The translations under genes and the position numbers were made by a program. This document shows positions 17,880 through 27,366 of a DNA stretch of 64,000 nt, in pieces. A model generated the notes under the pieces. It saw only the letters and a list, made by a program, of their open reading frames with translations, was not told where the DNA came from and ran no database searches. The first letter of the stretch is position 1. Each line of letters starts with the position of its first letter. Location of the stretch: NCBI RefSeq assembly GCF_003259695.1, contig NZ_PZJH01000001.1:310001-374000 (forward strand). Direction: 5' to 3'. Source of the DNA: Macrococcus epidermidis (GTDB lineage: Bacteria > Bacillota > Bacilli > Staphylococcales > Staphylococcaceae).

Positions 17880-18307
17880 TATTCATTCTCTCCAATCGTT
17901 AATATTATCGTTAAAGTCGTTCCAATTACGGCAAGCATTACTCCAGTGTCAAATAATACTGCAGTATGAAGATGTAGTTCACCCAGGAGCGGTAAATGCA
18001 GGTCGCCAAACGTATGTGTGAAAAACGGCTTGCCTTGTAGAATACTGATTAACGGTGTACCATAGCAAAACATTAAACCGATAGCGATGACCTTTTTAAA
18101 ATCAATAGGAATAATCTGTTGTAAAGTTTTAATATCATACGCGATTAAAATAATAAGAAGAGCAGATGATATGAGTAGTCCTCCTACAAATCCTCCGCCT
18201 GGTGTGTAATGACCACCCATAAATATGGCAAAGGCAAAAGTGATAATAATAAAGAAGACAACAAGTGTACAAAACTGTAAAATAACATCATTATTTTGCT
18301 TTTTCAT
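17879..18307 (-). CDS. mnhB: Na+/H+ antiporter subunit B
   Basis: 142 residues, the same as S. aureus MnhB. Four membrane helices with the conserved [15 protein letters not shown] motif of MrpB, which is related to the C-terminal region of MrpA and NuoJ-like subunits. I chose the ATG at 18307, six bases after GAGGTG; an in-frame GTG nine bases upstream would leave no room for a ribosome site. It overlaps the end of mnhA. Confidence 0.95.
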   Translation of the reverse strand: MKKQNNDVILQFCTLVVFFIIITFAFAIFMGGHYTPGGGFVGGLLISSALLIILIAYDIKTLQQIIPIDFKKVIAIGLMFCYGTPLISILQGKPFFTHTFGDLHLPLLGELHLHTAVLFDTGVMLAVIGTTLTIILTIGENE

Positions 18308-20666
18308 TATTATCACCTCTGTTCTGTCTTAATCGAATTAATGTATAGATACCTATACCAGCTATTCCTAGTACACTTGATTCGAATAATGTATCAAATC
18401 CACGGAAATCTACTAAAATTACGTTGACCATATTTTTTCCTGCAGCAAGTTCATATACATTTTTAATATAGTATTCTGCAATGGATGGATAAAATTTGTT
18501 ACTATATGCTGCTAATGCAATGATTGTGACACAAATACCAGAAAGTAATGCAATTACAAAATTCGAAATTTTAAATCTTGAACTTTCTTCATGGCGATAC
18601 TGACGTGGCAGATGATAGAAACACATTAAGAATAATGCGGTTGAAATTGTTTCGATTGCTAATTGTGTTAACGCTAAGTCTGGTGCATCGAAGAATACGA
18701 ATAATAAAGCAATTGAATAACCGATAGCACTGAGCATGATAATACTAAATAAACGTGATTTTGATTTTAAGATCATAACAATCGCAATTAATATGATGCC
18801 AACGAGAATCAACTCATATGGCTGGATTGAACCGAGCGACTCAAAATTAATTTGAATCGGATTATTAATAAATACATAGATCGTCATGATGATAAGCGTA
18901 AGCAGTATTGCAGACATACTAAAACGAATTGTTCTTAACACTAAAAACTGATTAATCATCTTACTTTTCTTTTGTGATTGTGCAAGTAACATATCATAAC
19001 CTCTATTCAGGCTGAATTGAGCAGGCAAGATAGTATATATTTTTTCCCAATATTTAAATGTAGCAACAAGTAGTGCACCAAAAATAATGATAGCTAATGT
19101 AATAAATAGTGGTGCATTAAATCCATGAAAATGATGAATATGCTCTATATGAACAGATTGATTTAATATACTGTTTGTTGCAGCGCTCAGTAATGGTAAA
19201 AACATATTTGGAACAAGTGAGATCACAACCATGATGCTAATTAATACTATAGGTGAAGCGAGTAATAACTTTGGAGCTTCGTGTGGCGCTTTCTCAGTTG
19301 AATTATCTTTAGGGGAGCCAAAGAATATATCGATGATTAACTTTATACAGTATATAAAAGTAAACATACTTCCTATAAACATGAGTATTAATGAAATACT
19401 TGAAAGTATTGGTTGACCTGAGAAACTACTATTTACTGCATTTAATACAGATGTAATAAACATTTCTTTACTTAAGAAGCCATTAAAAGGTGGAACACCT
19501 GCCATACTTAATAAGCCAAGCACTGCAATTGTAAACGTTACAGGCATTAATGTGAGTAATCCATTAAGCTTACGGATATCACGTGATCCTGCTTCATGGT
19601 CGATAATACCGACTGCCATAAATAGCGCACCCTTAAATGAAGCATGATTTAAAATGTGAAACACACTAGCCGTAACTGCAATAATGAAAAGTTCATTATG
19701 ATTATTTTTTAGTGCAAATGAGCCAAATCCAAGTAAAGACATAATGAGTCCCAGCTGACTGATTGTACTGAATGCAAGAATTCCTTTTAGATCTTTCTGA
19801 TTAACAGCTTTCATCGATGCAAAACACATTGTGAATAAGCCGATAAAGATTAAGCTGTTTGTCCACATATTACTGACTGCAAAAATAGGAGTAAATCTTG
19901 CTACAAGATAAATACCGGCTTTAACCATTGTCGCTGAATGGAGATATGCACTGACAGGTGTTGGTGCTTCCATAGCATCTGGTAACCATATATGAAATGG
20001 AAACTGAGCTGATTTAGTAAATGCTGCTAATAAGATTAATACGATAGCTAACGGAAATAATTTGTGATGCTGAATTATATTTGCGTTTTGAATCATTGCA
20101 TCTACTGAAGTCGTGTGCGTAATACTTACTAAGATGGCAATAGCACCAAGTAACATTAAACCACCAAAGACGGTGATTAACATCGATTTCAAAGCTCCTT
20201 GAATTGATTTTTCTTTAAAATACCAGAATGATATCAATAAGAAACTTGAAATACTTGTCAGTTCCCAGAACATATAAAGCGCTAAAATATTATCACTTAG
20301 TACAACGCCAAACATTGCACCCATAAATAACAATAAATATGTATAGAACTTTCCAAGTTCCTCTCTTTTACTAAGATATGAAATAGAATAGAATACTACG
20401 AGCATACCTATCACAGAAATAAGTAGAGCAAAAAGTAAACTAATGCCATCTATTTTAAAGTTTAAATTTAATCCTACACGTGACATCCAGTTATTTTTTT
20501 CAAATAATGTCTGGCCTAATGAAGATAATTTGCTGATAAAGAATATTGAAGCAATTACAGGAATGGGTAGTACAAACCAACCCGTATGAATAGTACGAAG
20601 TTGTTTCTGTAGAATAATTGGAAATAACGCTGCTATAAACGGCAGCAATACTATCCATAAAGTCAT
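18291..20666 (-). CDS. mnhA: Na+/H+ antiporter subunit A
   Basis: 791-residue first and largest subunit of the Mnh Na+/H+ antiporter, related to complex I NuoL. The N-terminal half has about 14 helices with the FWELTSISSFLLI segment (membrane glutamate) and TKSAQFPFHIWLPDAMEAPTPVSAYLH. The C-terminal extension contains the MrpB-like SAIGYSIALLFVFFDAPDLALTQ block. Length is near the 801 residues of the S. aureus protein. GGAGG precedes the ATG. It leads the seven-gene mnhABCDEFG operon, which in Gram-positive bacteria supports sodium and alkali resistance and pH homeostasis. A TATAAT lies upstream, but no convincing -35. Confidence 0.97.
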   Translation of the reverse strand: MTLWIVLLPFIAALFPIILQKQLRTIHTGWFVLPIPVIASIFFISKLSSLGQTLFEKNNWMSRVGLNLNFKIDGISLLFALLISVIGMLVVFYSISYLSKREELGKFYTYLLLFMGAMFGVVLSDNILALYMFWELTSISSFLLISFWYFKEKSIQGALKSMLITVFGGLMLLGAIAILVSITHTTSVDAMIQNANIIQHHKLFPLAIVLILLAAFTKSAQFPFHIWLPDAMEAPTPVSAYLHSATMVKAGIYLVARFTPIFAVSNMWTNSLIFIGLFTMCFASMKAVNQKDLKGILAFSTISQLGLIMSLLGFGSFALKNNHNELFIIAVTASVFHILNHASFKGALFMAVGIIDHEAGSRDIRKLNGLLTLMPVTFTIAVLGLLSMAGVPPFNGFLSKEMFITSVLNAVNSSFSGQPILSSISLILMFIGSMFTFIYCIKLIIDIFFGSPKDNSTEKAPHEAPKLLLASPIVLISIMVVISLVPNMFLPLLSAATNSILNQSVHIEHIHHFHGFNAPLFITLAIIIFGALLVATFKYWEKIYTILPAQFSLNRGYDMLLAQSQKKSKMINQFLVLRTIRFSMSAILLTLIIMTIYVFINNPIQINFESLGSIQPYELILVGIILIAIVMILKSKSRLFSIIMLSAIGYSIALLFVFFDAPDLALTQLAIETISTALFLMCFYHLPRQYRHEESSRFKISNFVIALLSGICVTIIALAAYSNKFYPSIAEYYIKNVYELAAGKNMVNVILVDFRGFDTLFESSVLGIAGIGIYTLIRLRQNRGDNNEKAK

Positions 20667-20812
20667 CTTAAAACCTCCTTTAATATTTTATTATACAAGA
20701 AAAATACACGGATTTATTTCTAATGGTTTAATTCGATGACAACGTATCATCTATTCCTTAAATAAGAAGAAACAGATTAAAATTAAAAAATCGTCATATA
20801 ATTGTCACTTTT

Positions 20813-21196
20813 TTATTCCGGGAAAGAAAACTTGTACTGACGTTCATAATCATGCTTTAAATTTGTTAATGTTTCGAGCGCTTTCCTATTAAATGGAGTG
20901 TCTTCGCTCATTAATTTTTGCTCCATTTTTGATACTGCCTGAATTAATGAATCGACATATGGGAGTATTTCATCTGTATAATGTTTCAGTAAATTTTCAT
21001 CTACGATACGTTTTTCTTTATGAGAGAGTGCTTTACGTTCATGGAAAAATACATTTTCAACCTCTCCTCTATTATGCAAATCTCCCTGCATTGGGTGGGT
21101 GATAACACTTTCAACGCTAACCAGAACACCATTTGGCTGTTCCTGAACTTTCTCTACAATATAAATACCAGATTTGTGCATAAGTCTAAAATACAT
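20813..21196 (-). CDS. KapB-like kinase-associated protein B
   Basis: 127-residue protein of the kinase-associated lipoprotein B (KapB) family. The N terminus forms a small beta domain with the TGIY-like stretch KSGIYIVEKV and the H-P-x-Q-G-D-L-H-N motif; the C-terminal half is helical. In B. subtilis KapB is linked to the KinB sporulation kinase, but staphylococci do not sporulate and keep the gene, so its role there is unknown. No signal peptide or lipobox is seen here. I chose the ATG at 21196, seven bases after AAAGGA, over one at 21205 that touches that site. It is divergent from the cyclophilin gene. Confidence 0.75.
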   Translation of the reverse strand: MYFRLMHKSGIYIVEKVQEQPNGVLVSVESVITHPMQGDLHNRGEVENVFFHERKALSHKEKRIVDENLLKHYTDEILPYVDSLIQAVSKMEQKLMSEDTPFNRKALETLTNLKHDYERQYKFSFPE

Positions 21197-21258
21197 ATTT
21201 CTCATCCTTTTTGTGTTAATATATTATGGTAATAATCATATCATGAAGGAGCTTAAAA

Positions 21259-21852
21259 ATGACTAATTTTCCGCAATTAAATACAGAAATTTCAGAAAAT
21301 GAACGTTTAGTAGAAATGGTAACAACAAAAGGGACTATGAAAATTAAATTATTCCCGGAAGTTGCACCTAAAACTGTAGAAAACTTTATTCAGTTATCTG
21401 AAAAAGGATACTACGAGGGTATTATCTTCCACCGTGTTATTAATGATTTCATGATTCAAGGTGGAGACCCAACTGGCACTGGTATGGGTGGAGAGAGCAT
21501 TTACGGAGATAAGTTTGAAGACGAATTTTCTATGGAAGCATTCAACTTATATGGCGCTTTATCTATGGCGAATGCTGGGCCAAACACTAATGGCTCTCAA
21601 TTCTTCATCGTTCAGATGAAACAAGTACCAGCTCAAATGTTATCACAATTAAAACAAGGTGGATGGCCAGAAGAGATTGTTGATAAATATGCTGAAGTTG
21701 GTGGAACACCTTGGTTAGATCAAAAGCATACAGTATTTGGTCAAGTCGTTGAAGGATTTGATGTATTAGAAACAATCGCTAATGTTCAGGTTGGTCCACA
21801 AGACAAGCCGGTAGAAGACGTAGTGATTGAAAAGATTAACGTATTAAAATAA
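21259..21852 (+). CDS. cyclophilin-type peptidyl-prolyl cis-trans isomerase
   Basis: 197-residue cyclophilin. The catalytic block [19 protein letters not shown] is complete, including the active-site Arg in FHRV, followed by [16 protein letters not shown] and the binding-pocket tryptophan and histidine near the end ([10 protein letters not shown]). It has no signal peptide or lipobox, so it is cytoplasmic. An insertion around residues 125-160 is typical of the staphylococcal form. AAGGAG lies before the ATG. It is a single-gene unit ending at a terminator that follows an intergenic repeat element. Confidence 0.95.
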   Translation: MTNFPQLNTEISENERLVEMVTTKGTMKIKLFPEVAPKTVENFIQLSEKGYYEGIIFHRVINDFMIQGGDPTGTGMGGESIYGDKFEDEFSMEAFNLYGALSMANAGPNTNGSQFFIVQMKQVPAQMLSQLKQGGWPEEIVDKYAEVGGTPWLDQKHTVFGQVVEGFDVLETIANVQVGPQDKPVEDVVIEKINVLK

Positions 21853-21867
21853 ATGTTGCATAGGGCA

Positions 21868-22015
21868 AAACGCTTTGTCGACGACCTGGAATAAACGGCG
21901 TCTTCAAAGCAGACGCTAGGCAAACTTCAACAAAGCATTCAAAATCAAAGAGTGATTTTTTAGCATTGTTTCCAGTTTGCTTGCGTCTAAACGCTTTGTC
22001 GACGACCTGGAATAA
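21868..22015. repeat. composite intergenic repeat: two 27-bp direct copies around a long imperfect hairpin
   Basis: Two identical 27-base copies (21868-21894 and 21989-22015) begin AAACGCTTTGTCGACGACC and end GGAATAA. Between them, 21911-21988 folds as a long imperfect inverted repeat: outer arms AGACGC...GCAAACT and AGTTTGC...GCGTCT, middle arms AACAAAGC and GCATTGTT, inner arms AAAATCA and TGATTTT. There is no coding potential. The structure is like a short non-autonomous intergenic repeat of the kind scattered in staphylococcal genomes. The last five bases of the second copy also start the cyclophilin terminator. Confidence 0.8.
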
Positions 22016-22047
22016 GTCATGAAATGTTCATGACTTATTCTTTTTTT
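22011..22047 (+). terminator. terminator of the cyclophilin gene
   Basis: Perfect 12-bp stem AATAAGTCATGA / TCATGACTTATT with loop AATGT, then CTTTTTTT. Confidence 0.92.
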
Positions 22048-22092
22048 GTGAATTTTTAATGATATAATAATTTATTAGATTAGGGGTGATGC

Positions 22093-22296
22093 ATGATGAT
22101 GGAATTTTTATATTTTCCGGAAAATAAGTGGGAATATGTCCCGGCAGTGTTATCATTAATATTCTTTATGACACTTGCGTATATTTCTTTTAAAATGTTT
22201 AAAAGAAATTCACTGAAACAAGAAGAAAAGTTTAAAATATTTGAAGCTGAAGTGATGCGAAAACTTGAGGATGAACGCCATGAATCCAGATTTTAA
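22093..22296 (+). CDS. small single-pass membrane protein, unknown function
   Basis: 67 residues: a short polar N terminus, one membrane helix (about residues 17-37, VPAVLSLIFFMTLAYISFKM) and a charged, probably helical C-terminal tail. AGGGGTG lies upstream; three consecutive ATG codons at 22093, 22096 and 22099 are possible starts. It overlaps the next gene by 17 bases, so both are translated together. I do not recognise the family. The pairing with a DUF1871-type protein at this locus is also seen in staphylococci, as far as I recall. Confidence 0.65.
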   Translation: MMMEFLYFPENKWEYVPAVLSLIFFMTLAYISFKMFKRNSLKQEEKFKIFEAEVMRKLEDERHESRF

Positions 22297-22537
22297 TATA
22301 GCAATGTACAAAATTTTAAACAACTGGAACCCGATGCAACTTGAAGATGCTTCTCAAGGAGATATGGAATATTACGAAATAATGGATATCGTACATCAAA
22401 AATTATCTATTGACGAAACAATTCAGAGAATATCAGAAATTTTCATGCATAGTTTTGAACAGTCACCTGATAAACAAGAAATTAAAGATATTTTAAATGA
22501 AATTTATAAATTACGTGCAACTTGTGAAATCGTGTAG
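22280..22537 (+). CDS. DUF1871-like small protein
   Basis: 85-residue acidic, helical cytoplasmic protein (core NIAMYKILNNWNPMQL). It resembles the DUF1871 family of small Firmicute proteins with no known role. I chose the ATG at 22280, nine bases after GAGG; an ATG at 22271 is directly against that site. It overlaps the preceding membrane-protein gene and is followed by a terminator. Family call is moderate. Confidence 0.6.
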   Translation: MNPDFNIAMYKILNNWNPMQLEDASQGDMEYYEIMDIVHQKLSIDETIQRISEIFMHSFEQSPDKQEIKDILNEIYKLRATCEIV

Positions 22538-22563
22538 CAACTTACTAGCTACATGATTTTTTT
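22528..22563 (+). terminator. terminator after the DUF1871-like gene
   Basis: Eleven-base stem AATCGTGTAGC / GCTACATGATT (one G-T pair) with a nine-base loop, then TTTTTTT. The left arm includes the end of the coding sequence. Confidence 0.8.
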
Positions 22564-22611
22564 ATACTCATTTTTATGGTAAAATAATGATATTAAAAAT
22601 GAGGGATAAAT

Positions 22612-22986
22612 ATGATGAATAAAAAGTACAAAAAGGGACAGTTTATTAAAGTTAAAGTGACAGGCATACAACCATATGGAGCATTTGTTGAGACTGATCA
22701 GCATACAGAGGGATTAATACACATTTCTGAAGTGATGAATGATTATGTCCACAACTTAAATTTATTTCTCTCAGTGGGTCAAATTGTTAAAGCGAAAATT
22801 CTCGACATTTCTGAAGATGGTAAATTAAATTTATCTTTAAAAGAAAACGATTATTTTAAACGTCAGGAACGAAAAAAGGAAAAGAAATCAGTACTTGAAG
22901 AACTTAAACAACCAGAAAATATTGGTTTCGAATCGTTACGAGAAAAACTGCCAGAATGGGTAGAAAAGGGAAAAAAACTACAATAG
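22612..22986 (+). CDS. S1-domain RNA-binding protein (YugI/GSP13-like)
   Basis: 124-residue protein with one N-terminal S1 RNA-binding domain (about residues 6-78; motifs GQFIKVKVTGIQPYGAFVE, GLIHISE and KAKILDI) and a basic, lysine-rich C-terminal tail. This is the build of B. subtilis general stress protein 13 (YugI) and streptococcal CvfD, which bind RNA or the 30S ribosome and affect stress responses. GAGGGA precedes the ATG; the adjacent ATG at 22615 is equally possible. It stands alone, 151 bases before rocA. Confidence 0.82.
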   Translation: MMNKKYKKGQFIKVKVTGIQPYGAFVETDQHTEGLIHISEVMNDYVHNLNLFLSVGQIVKAKILDISEDGKLNLSLKENDYFKRQERKKEKKSVLEELKQPENIGFESLREKLPEWVEKGKKLQ

Positions 22987-23009
22987 TACAGTGGTTTCTT
23001 TCTTTAATT

Positions 23010-23027
23010 TATGCATGTTTGTGCATA
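23010..23027 (+). promoter_or_regulatory. ARG box upstream of rocA
   Basis: TATGCATGTTTGTGCATA, an 18-base palindrome. Compared with the ArgR/AhrC consensus TNTGNATWWWWATNCANA it differs at two positions (8 and 12). It is 111 bases before the rocA start. In B. subtilis AhrC acts on the roc catabolic genes in this way; here it is inferred. Confidence 0.55.
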
Positions 23028-23137
23028 AAAAATTATTTTGCAAAATTTAAGTATTAAGGGTTGAAGTATTTCTTAAAATTAGTCATTATATAGTATGTAA
23101 GGGTTTTCTATTAAACAAACAAAGAGGAGGCAATGTA

Positions 23138-24682
23138 ATGATTTCGTACAAACACGAACCATTCACAGATTTTAGCGTCGAAGAAAACAAACAAGCGATG
23201 TTAAAAGGCTTAGAAACAGTAAATGCATATTTAGGAGAAGATTATCCATTAGTAATTGGTGGAGAACGTGTAATGACTGATAAAAAATTACGTTCTTTCA
23301 ATCCTTCAAATAGAGAAGAAACTATTGGTCATGTATCTCAAGCAACTCAAGAACATGCTGAGAAAGCTATGGCTATTGCAAAAGAAACATTTGAAACTTG
23401 GAGATCAACTAATCCAGCTATGCGCGCAGATATCTTATTCCGTGCAGCAGCGATTATTCGTCGCAGAAAAATGGAATTCTCAGCACTTTTAGTTAAAGAA
23501 GCTGGTAAGCCATGGAATGAAGCAGATGCTGATACTGCAGAATGTATTGACTTCTTAGAATTCTATGCGCGTGAAATGTTACGTTTAAAAGACGGTGTTA
23601 AAGTTGAAAGCCGTCCAGGTGAATACAATAGATATGATTACATCGCATTAGGTGTTGGTGTGGTTATCTCACCATGGAACTTCCCATTAGCGATTATGGC
23701 AGGAACTACTGTTGCACCATTAGTAACAGGAAACACAGTATTATTGAAACCATCTTCAAACACTTCTGTAGTTGCATATAAATTCGTAGAAGTTTTAGAA
23801 GAAGCGGGTATGCCTAAAGGTGTAGTAAACTACATTCCTGGTTCAAGCCGTGATATTGGAGACTTCATTGTGGATCACGTTGACACACGTTTCATTTCAT
23901 TCACAGGTTCACGTGATGTTGGTGTTCATATTTATGAGCGCGCAGCAAAAGTACACGAAGGTCAATTAAACTTAAAACGTGTTATCGCTGAAATGGGTGG
24001 AAAAGATACGATCGTTGTTGATAGCGAAGCTGATTTAGAGTTAGCTGCTGAATCAATTGTTAAATCTGCATTCGGATTCTCAGGTCAAAAATGTTCTGCA
24101 TGTTCTCGTGCAATTGTATTAGAAGATGTTTATGATGAAGTTGTTGCAAAAGTAAAAGAAAAAACTGAAAAATTAACTGTAGGTAATCCAGAAACGAACG
24201 AACACTTCATGGGACCTGTTATCGACGAAAAATCTTTAAACAAAATTAAAGAATACATTGAAATTGGTAAACAAGAAGGTAAATTATTAGTTGGAGGAAC
24301 GACAGAAGAGTCTGTTGGTAACTTCGTGAATCCAACTGTATTTGTAGATGTTAAACATGATGATCGTATTATGCAGGAAGAAATCTTTGGTCCTGTTGTA
24401 GGAATTGCTAAAGCAAAAGATTTCAAAGAAGCGATTAAATTTGCAAACGATACTGACTACGGTTTAACTGGTGCAGTCATTACAAATAATCGTGAACATT
24501 TAGAAGAAGCACGTCGTGACTTCCATGTAGGTAACTTATACTTCAACCGTGGATGTACTGGTGCGATTGTTGGATACCAACCATTTGGTGGATTCAAAAT
24601 GTCAGGTACAGACTCTAAAGCTGGTGGACCTGATTACTTAGTACTTCACATGCAAGGTAAAACAACTTCAGAAATGCTTTAA
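23138..24682 (+). CDS. rocA: 1-pyrroline-5-carboxylate dehydrogenase
   Basis: 514-residue aldehyde dehydrogenase of the RocA/PutA-C type. It oxidises glutamate semialdehyde (from ornithine or proline) to glutamate with NAD+. The catalytic Cys is in [14 protein letters not shown] and the general-base Glu in IAEMGGKD. The [14 protein letters not shown] start and [19 protein letters not shown] end are characteristic of RocA. GAGGAGG precedes the ATG. It is followed by its own terminator, then rocD and gudB. Together the three convert ornithine to 2-oxoglutarate. An ARG box upstream suggests arginine control. Confidence 0.96.
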   Translation: MISYKHEPFTDFSVEENKQAMLKGLETVNAYLGEDYPLVIGGERVMTDKKLRSFNPSNREETIGHVSQATQEHAEKAMAIAKETFETWRSTNPAMRADILFRAAAIIRRRKMEFSALLVKEAGKPWNEADADTAECIDFLEFYAREMLRLKDGVKVESRPGEYNRYDYIALGVGVVISPWNFPLAIMAGTTVAPLVTGNTVLLKPSSNTSVVAYKFVEVLEEAGMPKGVVNYIPGSSRDIGDFIVDHVDTRFISFTGSRDVGVHIYERAAKVHEGQLNLKRVIAEMGGKDTIVVDSEADLELAAESIVKSAFGFSGQKCSACSRAIVLEDVYDEVVAKVKEKTEKLTVGNPETNEHFMGPVIDEKSLNKIKEYIEIGKQEGKLLVGGTTEESVGNFVNPTVFVDVKHDDRIMQEEIFGPVVGIAKAKDFKEAIKFANDTDYGLTGAVITNNREHLEEARRDFHVGNLYFNRGCTGAIVGYQPFGGFKMSGTDSKAGGPDYLVLHMQGKTTSEML

Positions 24683-24723
24683 TTTCGATGTTTGTACTTT
24701 AACAATCAAATAATTAATTTAAT

Positions 24724-24757
24724 AAAGCAGTAGTGTGAATTCACTACTGCTTTTATA
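24724..24757 (+). terminator. terminator of rocA
   Basis: Perfect 12-bp stem AAAGCAGTAGTG / CACTACTGCTTT with loop TGAATT, then TTAT. It shows that rocA and rocD can be transcribed separately. Confidence 0.85.
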
Positions 24758-24782
24758 AAAAATTGTAAAAAGGGGAATAATA

Positions 24783-25976
24783 ATGACTAAATCACAAGAT
24801 ATCATTGAAATTACAAATCATTACGGTGCACCAAACTATCACCCACTTCCAATCGTTATCTCTGAAGCTGAAGGAGTATGGGTAAAGGATCCTGAAGGGA
24901 ATAAATACATGGATATGTTATCTGCTTATTCAGCAGTTAACCAAGGGCACCGTCATCCTAAAATTATTCAAGCATTAAAAGACCAGGCTGATCGTGTTAC
25001 TTTAACTTCACGTGCATTCCACAGTGATCAATTAGGTCCTTGGTATGAAAAGATTTGTAAGCTTGCTGGTAAAGAAATGGTATTACCTATGAATACTGGG
25101 GCTGAAGCGGTTGAAACTGCTATTAAAGCTGCACGTCGTTGGGCATATGATGTTAAAGGTGTAGCAAAAGATCAAGCTGAAATTATCGCAATGAAAGGTA
25201 ATTTCCATGGTCGTACGATGGCTGCAGTATCTTTATCAAGTGAAGCAGAATATCAACGTGGATACGGTCCATTATTAGGTGGATTCAAATTAGTTGAATT
25301 TGGTGATATTGAACAAATCAAAGCAGCAATTACACCTAATACAGCTGCAGTATTACTTGAGCCAATTCAAGGTGAAGCAGGAATCAATATTCCAAAAGAC
25401 GGATTCTTAAAAGAAGTTCGTGATCTTTGTACTGAAAACAATGTATTATTTATCGCTGATGAAATTCAAGCTGGTCTTGGACGTTCTGGTAAAATGTTTG
25501 CTACTGATTGGGATAACGTAGTGCCAGACATGTACATTTTAGGTAAAGCATTGGGTGGCGGAGTATTCCCTATCTCATGTGTATTAGCAGATAAAGAAAT
25601 TCTAGAAGTATTTAATGCAGGAAGCCACGGTTCTACATTCGGTGGTAACCCATTAGCTTGTGCAGTTTCAATGGCAGCTTTAGATGTTCTGGTTGATGAG
25701 AAGTTATCTGAACGTTCTTTAGAATTAGGGGAATACTTCCAATCTAAATTAAAAGAAATCGACAATCCAATTATTAAAGAAGTTCGTGGTAAAGGATTAT
25801 TTATCGGTGTTGAATTAACTGAAAATGCACGTCCATATTGTGAACAATTAAAAGAATTAGGCTTATTATGTAAAGAAACACATGATACTGTAATTCGTTT
25901 TGCGCCACCATTAATTATTTCTCAAGAAGATTTAGACTGGGCGATTGAAAAAGTTAAATCTGTATTCGAAAAATAA
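24783..25976 (+). CDS. rocD: ornithine aminotransferase
   Basis: 397-residue class III PLP aminotransferase that transfers the delta-amino group of ornithine to 2-oxoglutarate, giving glutamate semialdehyde. The PLP lysine is in [10 protein letters not shown], preceded by the [15 protein letters not shown] block with the PLP-ring Asp; [10 protein letters not shown] binds the phosphate. The N-terminal PNYHPLPIV motif distinguishes ornithine transaminase from acetylornithine enzymes. AGGGGAA precedes the ATG. It works with RocA upstream and GudB downstream. Confidence 0.96.
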   Translation: MTKSQDIIEITNHYGAPNYHPLPIVISEAEGVWVKDPEGNKYMDMLSAYSAVNQGHRHPKIIQALKDQADRVTLTSRAFHSDQLGPWYEKICKLAGKEMVLPMNTGAEAVETAIKAARRWAYDVKGVAKDQAEIIAMKGNFHGRTMAAVSLSSEAEYQRGYGPLLGGFKLVEFGDIEQIKAAITPNTAAVLLEPIQGEAGINIPKDGFLKEVRDLCTENNVLFIADEIQAGLGRSGKMFATDWDNVVPDMYILGKALGGGVFPISCVLADKEILEVFNAGSHGSTFGGNPLACAVSMAALDVLVDEKLSERSLELGEYFQSKLKEIDNPIIKEVRGKGLFIGVELTENARPYCEQLKELGLLCKETHDTVIRFAPPLIISQEDLDWAIEKVKSVFEK

Positions 25977-25977
25977 A

Positions 25978-25991
25978 TGGTAGCGTTTTCA
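25978..25991 (-). promoter_or_regulatory. CcpA cre site upstream of gudB
   Basis: The minus strand reads TGAAAACGCTACCA, a close match to the cre consensus TGWAANCGNTNWCA (one mismatch). It starts two bases after the rocD stop and lies about 80 bases before gudB. A possible -10 (TACAAT) is at 26022-26027. Glucose repression of gudB and roc genes through CcpA is known in S. aureus; the site here is inferred. Confidence 0.6.
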
Positions 25992-26068
25992 AAAAGGGCT
26001 TTTAAAAGATTTTAAATATGTTACAATAAAAATTGAAGTACTTAAGAATGAAAAAGAGGGCGAATAAC

Positions 26069-27316
26069 ATGTCAGAAAACACTACAAGTTTAGTATCATC
26101 TACACAAAATATAATTCATGAAGCATTGGATAAACTTGGTTTCGATGAAGGAATGTACGATCTAGTTAAAGAACCTTTACGTTTATTAACAGTGCGTATT
26201 CCAGTTAAGATGGATGATGGAACAGTAAAAACTTTTACAGGTTACCGTGCACAACATAACGATGCAGTAGGACCTACTAAAGGTGGCGTTCGTTTCCATC
26301 CAGATGTTGACGAAGATGAAGTTAAAGCTTTATCAATGTGGATGACTTTAAAATGCGGTATCGTTGATCTACCATATGGTGGTGGTAAAGGTGGAATCGT
26401 TTGTGACCCACGTCAAATGAGTATTCACGAAGTAGAACGTTTATCACGTGGCTATGTACGTGCAATTTCTCAAATTGTTGGACCAACAAAAGATATTCCT
26501 GCACCGGATGTATTTACAAACTCACAAATCATGGCTTGGATGATGGATGAATATAGCATGATGGATGCGTTCAACTCTCCAGGATTTATTACAGGTAAAC
26601 CGATTGTATTAGGTGGATCACAAGGACGTGACCGTTCTACTGCATTAGGTGTTGTAATTGCGATTGAAGAAGCGGCGAAACGTCGTGGAAAAAAAATTGA
26701 AGACTCACGTGTTGTTATACAAGGTTTCGGTAATGCAGGAAGCTTTTTAGCGAAATTCTTATATGACATGGGTGCTAAAGTTGTAGGTATCTCTGATGCA
26801 CATGGTGCATTACATGATCCAAACGGATTAGATATCGACTATTTATTAGACCGTCGTGACAGCTTCGGTACTGTAACGAACCTTTTTGAAGATACAATTA
26901 CAAACAAAGAATTATTTGAGTTAGATTGTGATATTTTAGTACCAGCAGCAATCTCTAACCAAATTACGAAAGATAACGCACATGATATTAAAGCTGAAAT
27001 CGTAGTTGAAGCAGCAAATGGTCCAACTACACCAGAAGCAACTAAGATATTAACTGAACGTGGTATCTTACTTGTACCAGACGTTTTAGCAAGTGCTGGT
27101 GGTGTTACTGTATCTTACTTCGAGTGGGTACAAAATAACCAAGGTTACTACTGGACAGAAGAAGAAGTAAATGAAAAATTACGTGAAAAATTAGTTAAAG
27201 CGTTTGATAATGTTTATTCATTAGCAGAAGCTAGAAAAGTAGATATGCGTTTAGCAGCATACATCGTAGGTATTAAACGTACAGCAGAAGCTGCACGTTA
27301 CCGTGGATGGGCATAA
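26069..27316 (+). CDS. gudB: NAD-specific glutamate dehydrogenase
   Basis: 415-residue glutamate dehydrogenase (Glu to 2-oxoglutarate plus ammonia). The PYGGGKGGIVCDP block holds the catalytic lysine, GPTKDIPAPDV the catalytic aspartate, and the Rossmann motif is GFGNAG. It begins MSENTT at 26069 after AGAGGG; an in-frame TTG 36 bases upstream has no proper site. It is the last step of the rocA-rocD-gudB route that feeds amino-acid carbon into the TCA cycle. A cre site lies upstream and a terminator follows. Confidence 0.96.
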   Translation: MSENTTSLVSSTQNIIHEALDKLGFDEGMYDLVKEPLRLLTVRIPVKMDDGTVKTFTGYRAQHNDAVGPTKGGVRFHPDVDEDEVKALSMWMTLKCGIVDLPYGGGKGGIVCDPRQMSIHEVERLSRGYVRAISQIVGPTKDIPAPDVFTNSQIMAWMMDEYSMMDAFNSPGFITGKPIVLGGSQGRDRSTALGVVIAIEEAAKRRGKKIEDSRVVIQGFGNAGSFLAKFLYDMGAKVVGISDAHGALHDPNGLDIDYLLDRRDSFGTVTNLFEDTITNKELFELDCDILVPAAISNQITKDNAHDIKAEIVVEAANGPTTPEATKILTERGILLVPDVLASAGGVTVSYFEWVQNNQGYYWTEEEVNEKLREKLVKAFDNVYSLAEARKVDMRLAAYIVGIKRTAEAARYRGWA

Positions 27317-27324
27317 GATTATTG

Positions 27325-27356
27325 AGACACACTCTTTTATGGGTGTGTCTTTTTTA
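27325..27356 (+). terminator. terminator of gudB
   Basis: AGACACAC / GTGTGTCT stem with a ten-base loop followed by TTTTTT. Confidence 0.88.
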
Positions 27357-27366
27357 TTAATAAGTT

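Noticed and set aside
17938-18021. Plus-strand small frame over mnhB/mnhC
   Set aside because: Shadow of the highly conserved mnh genes on the opposite strand.
21868-22015. Attachment sites of a mobile element (27-bp direct repeats)
   Set aside because: Only 94 bases lie between the copies; there is no integrase, tRNA gene or cargo.
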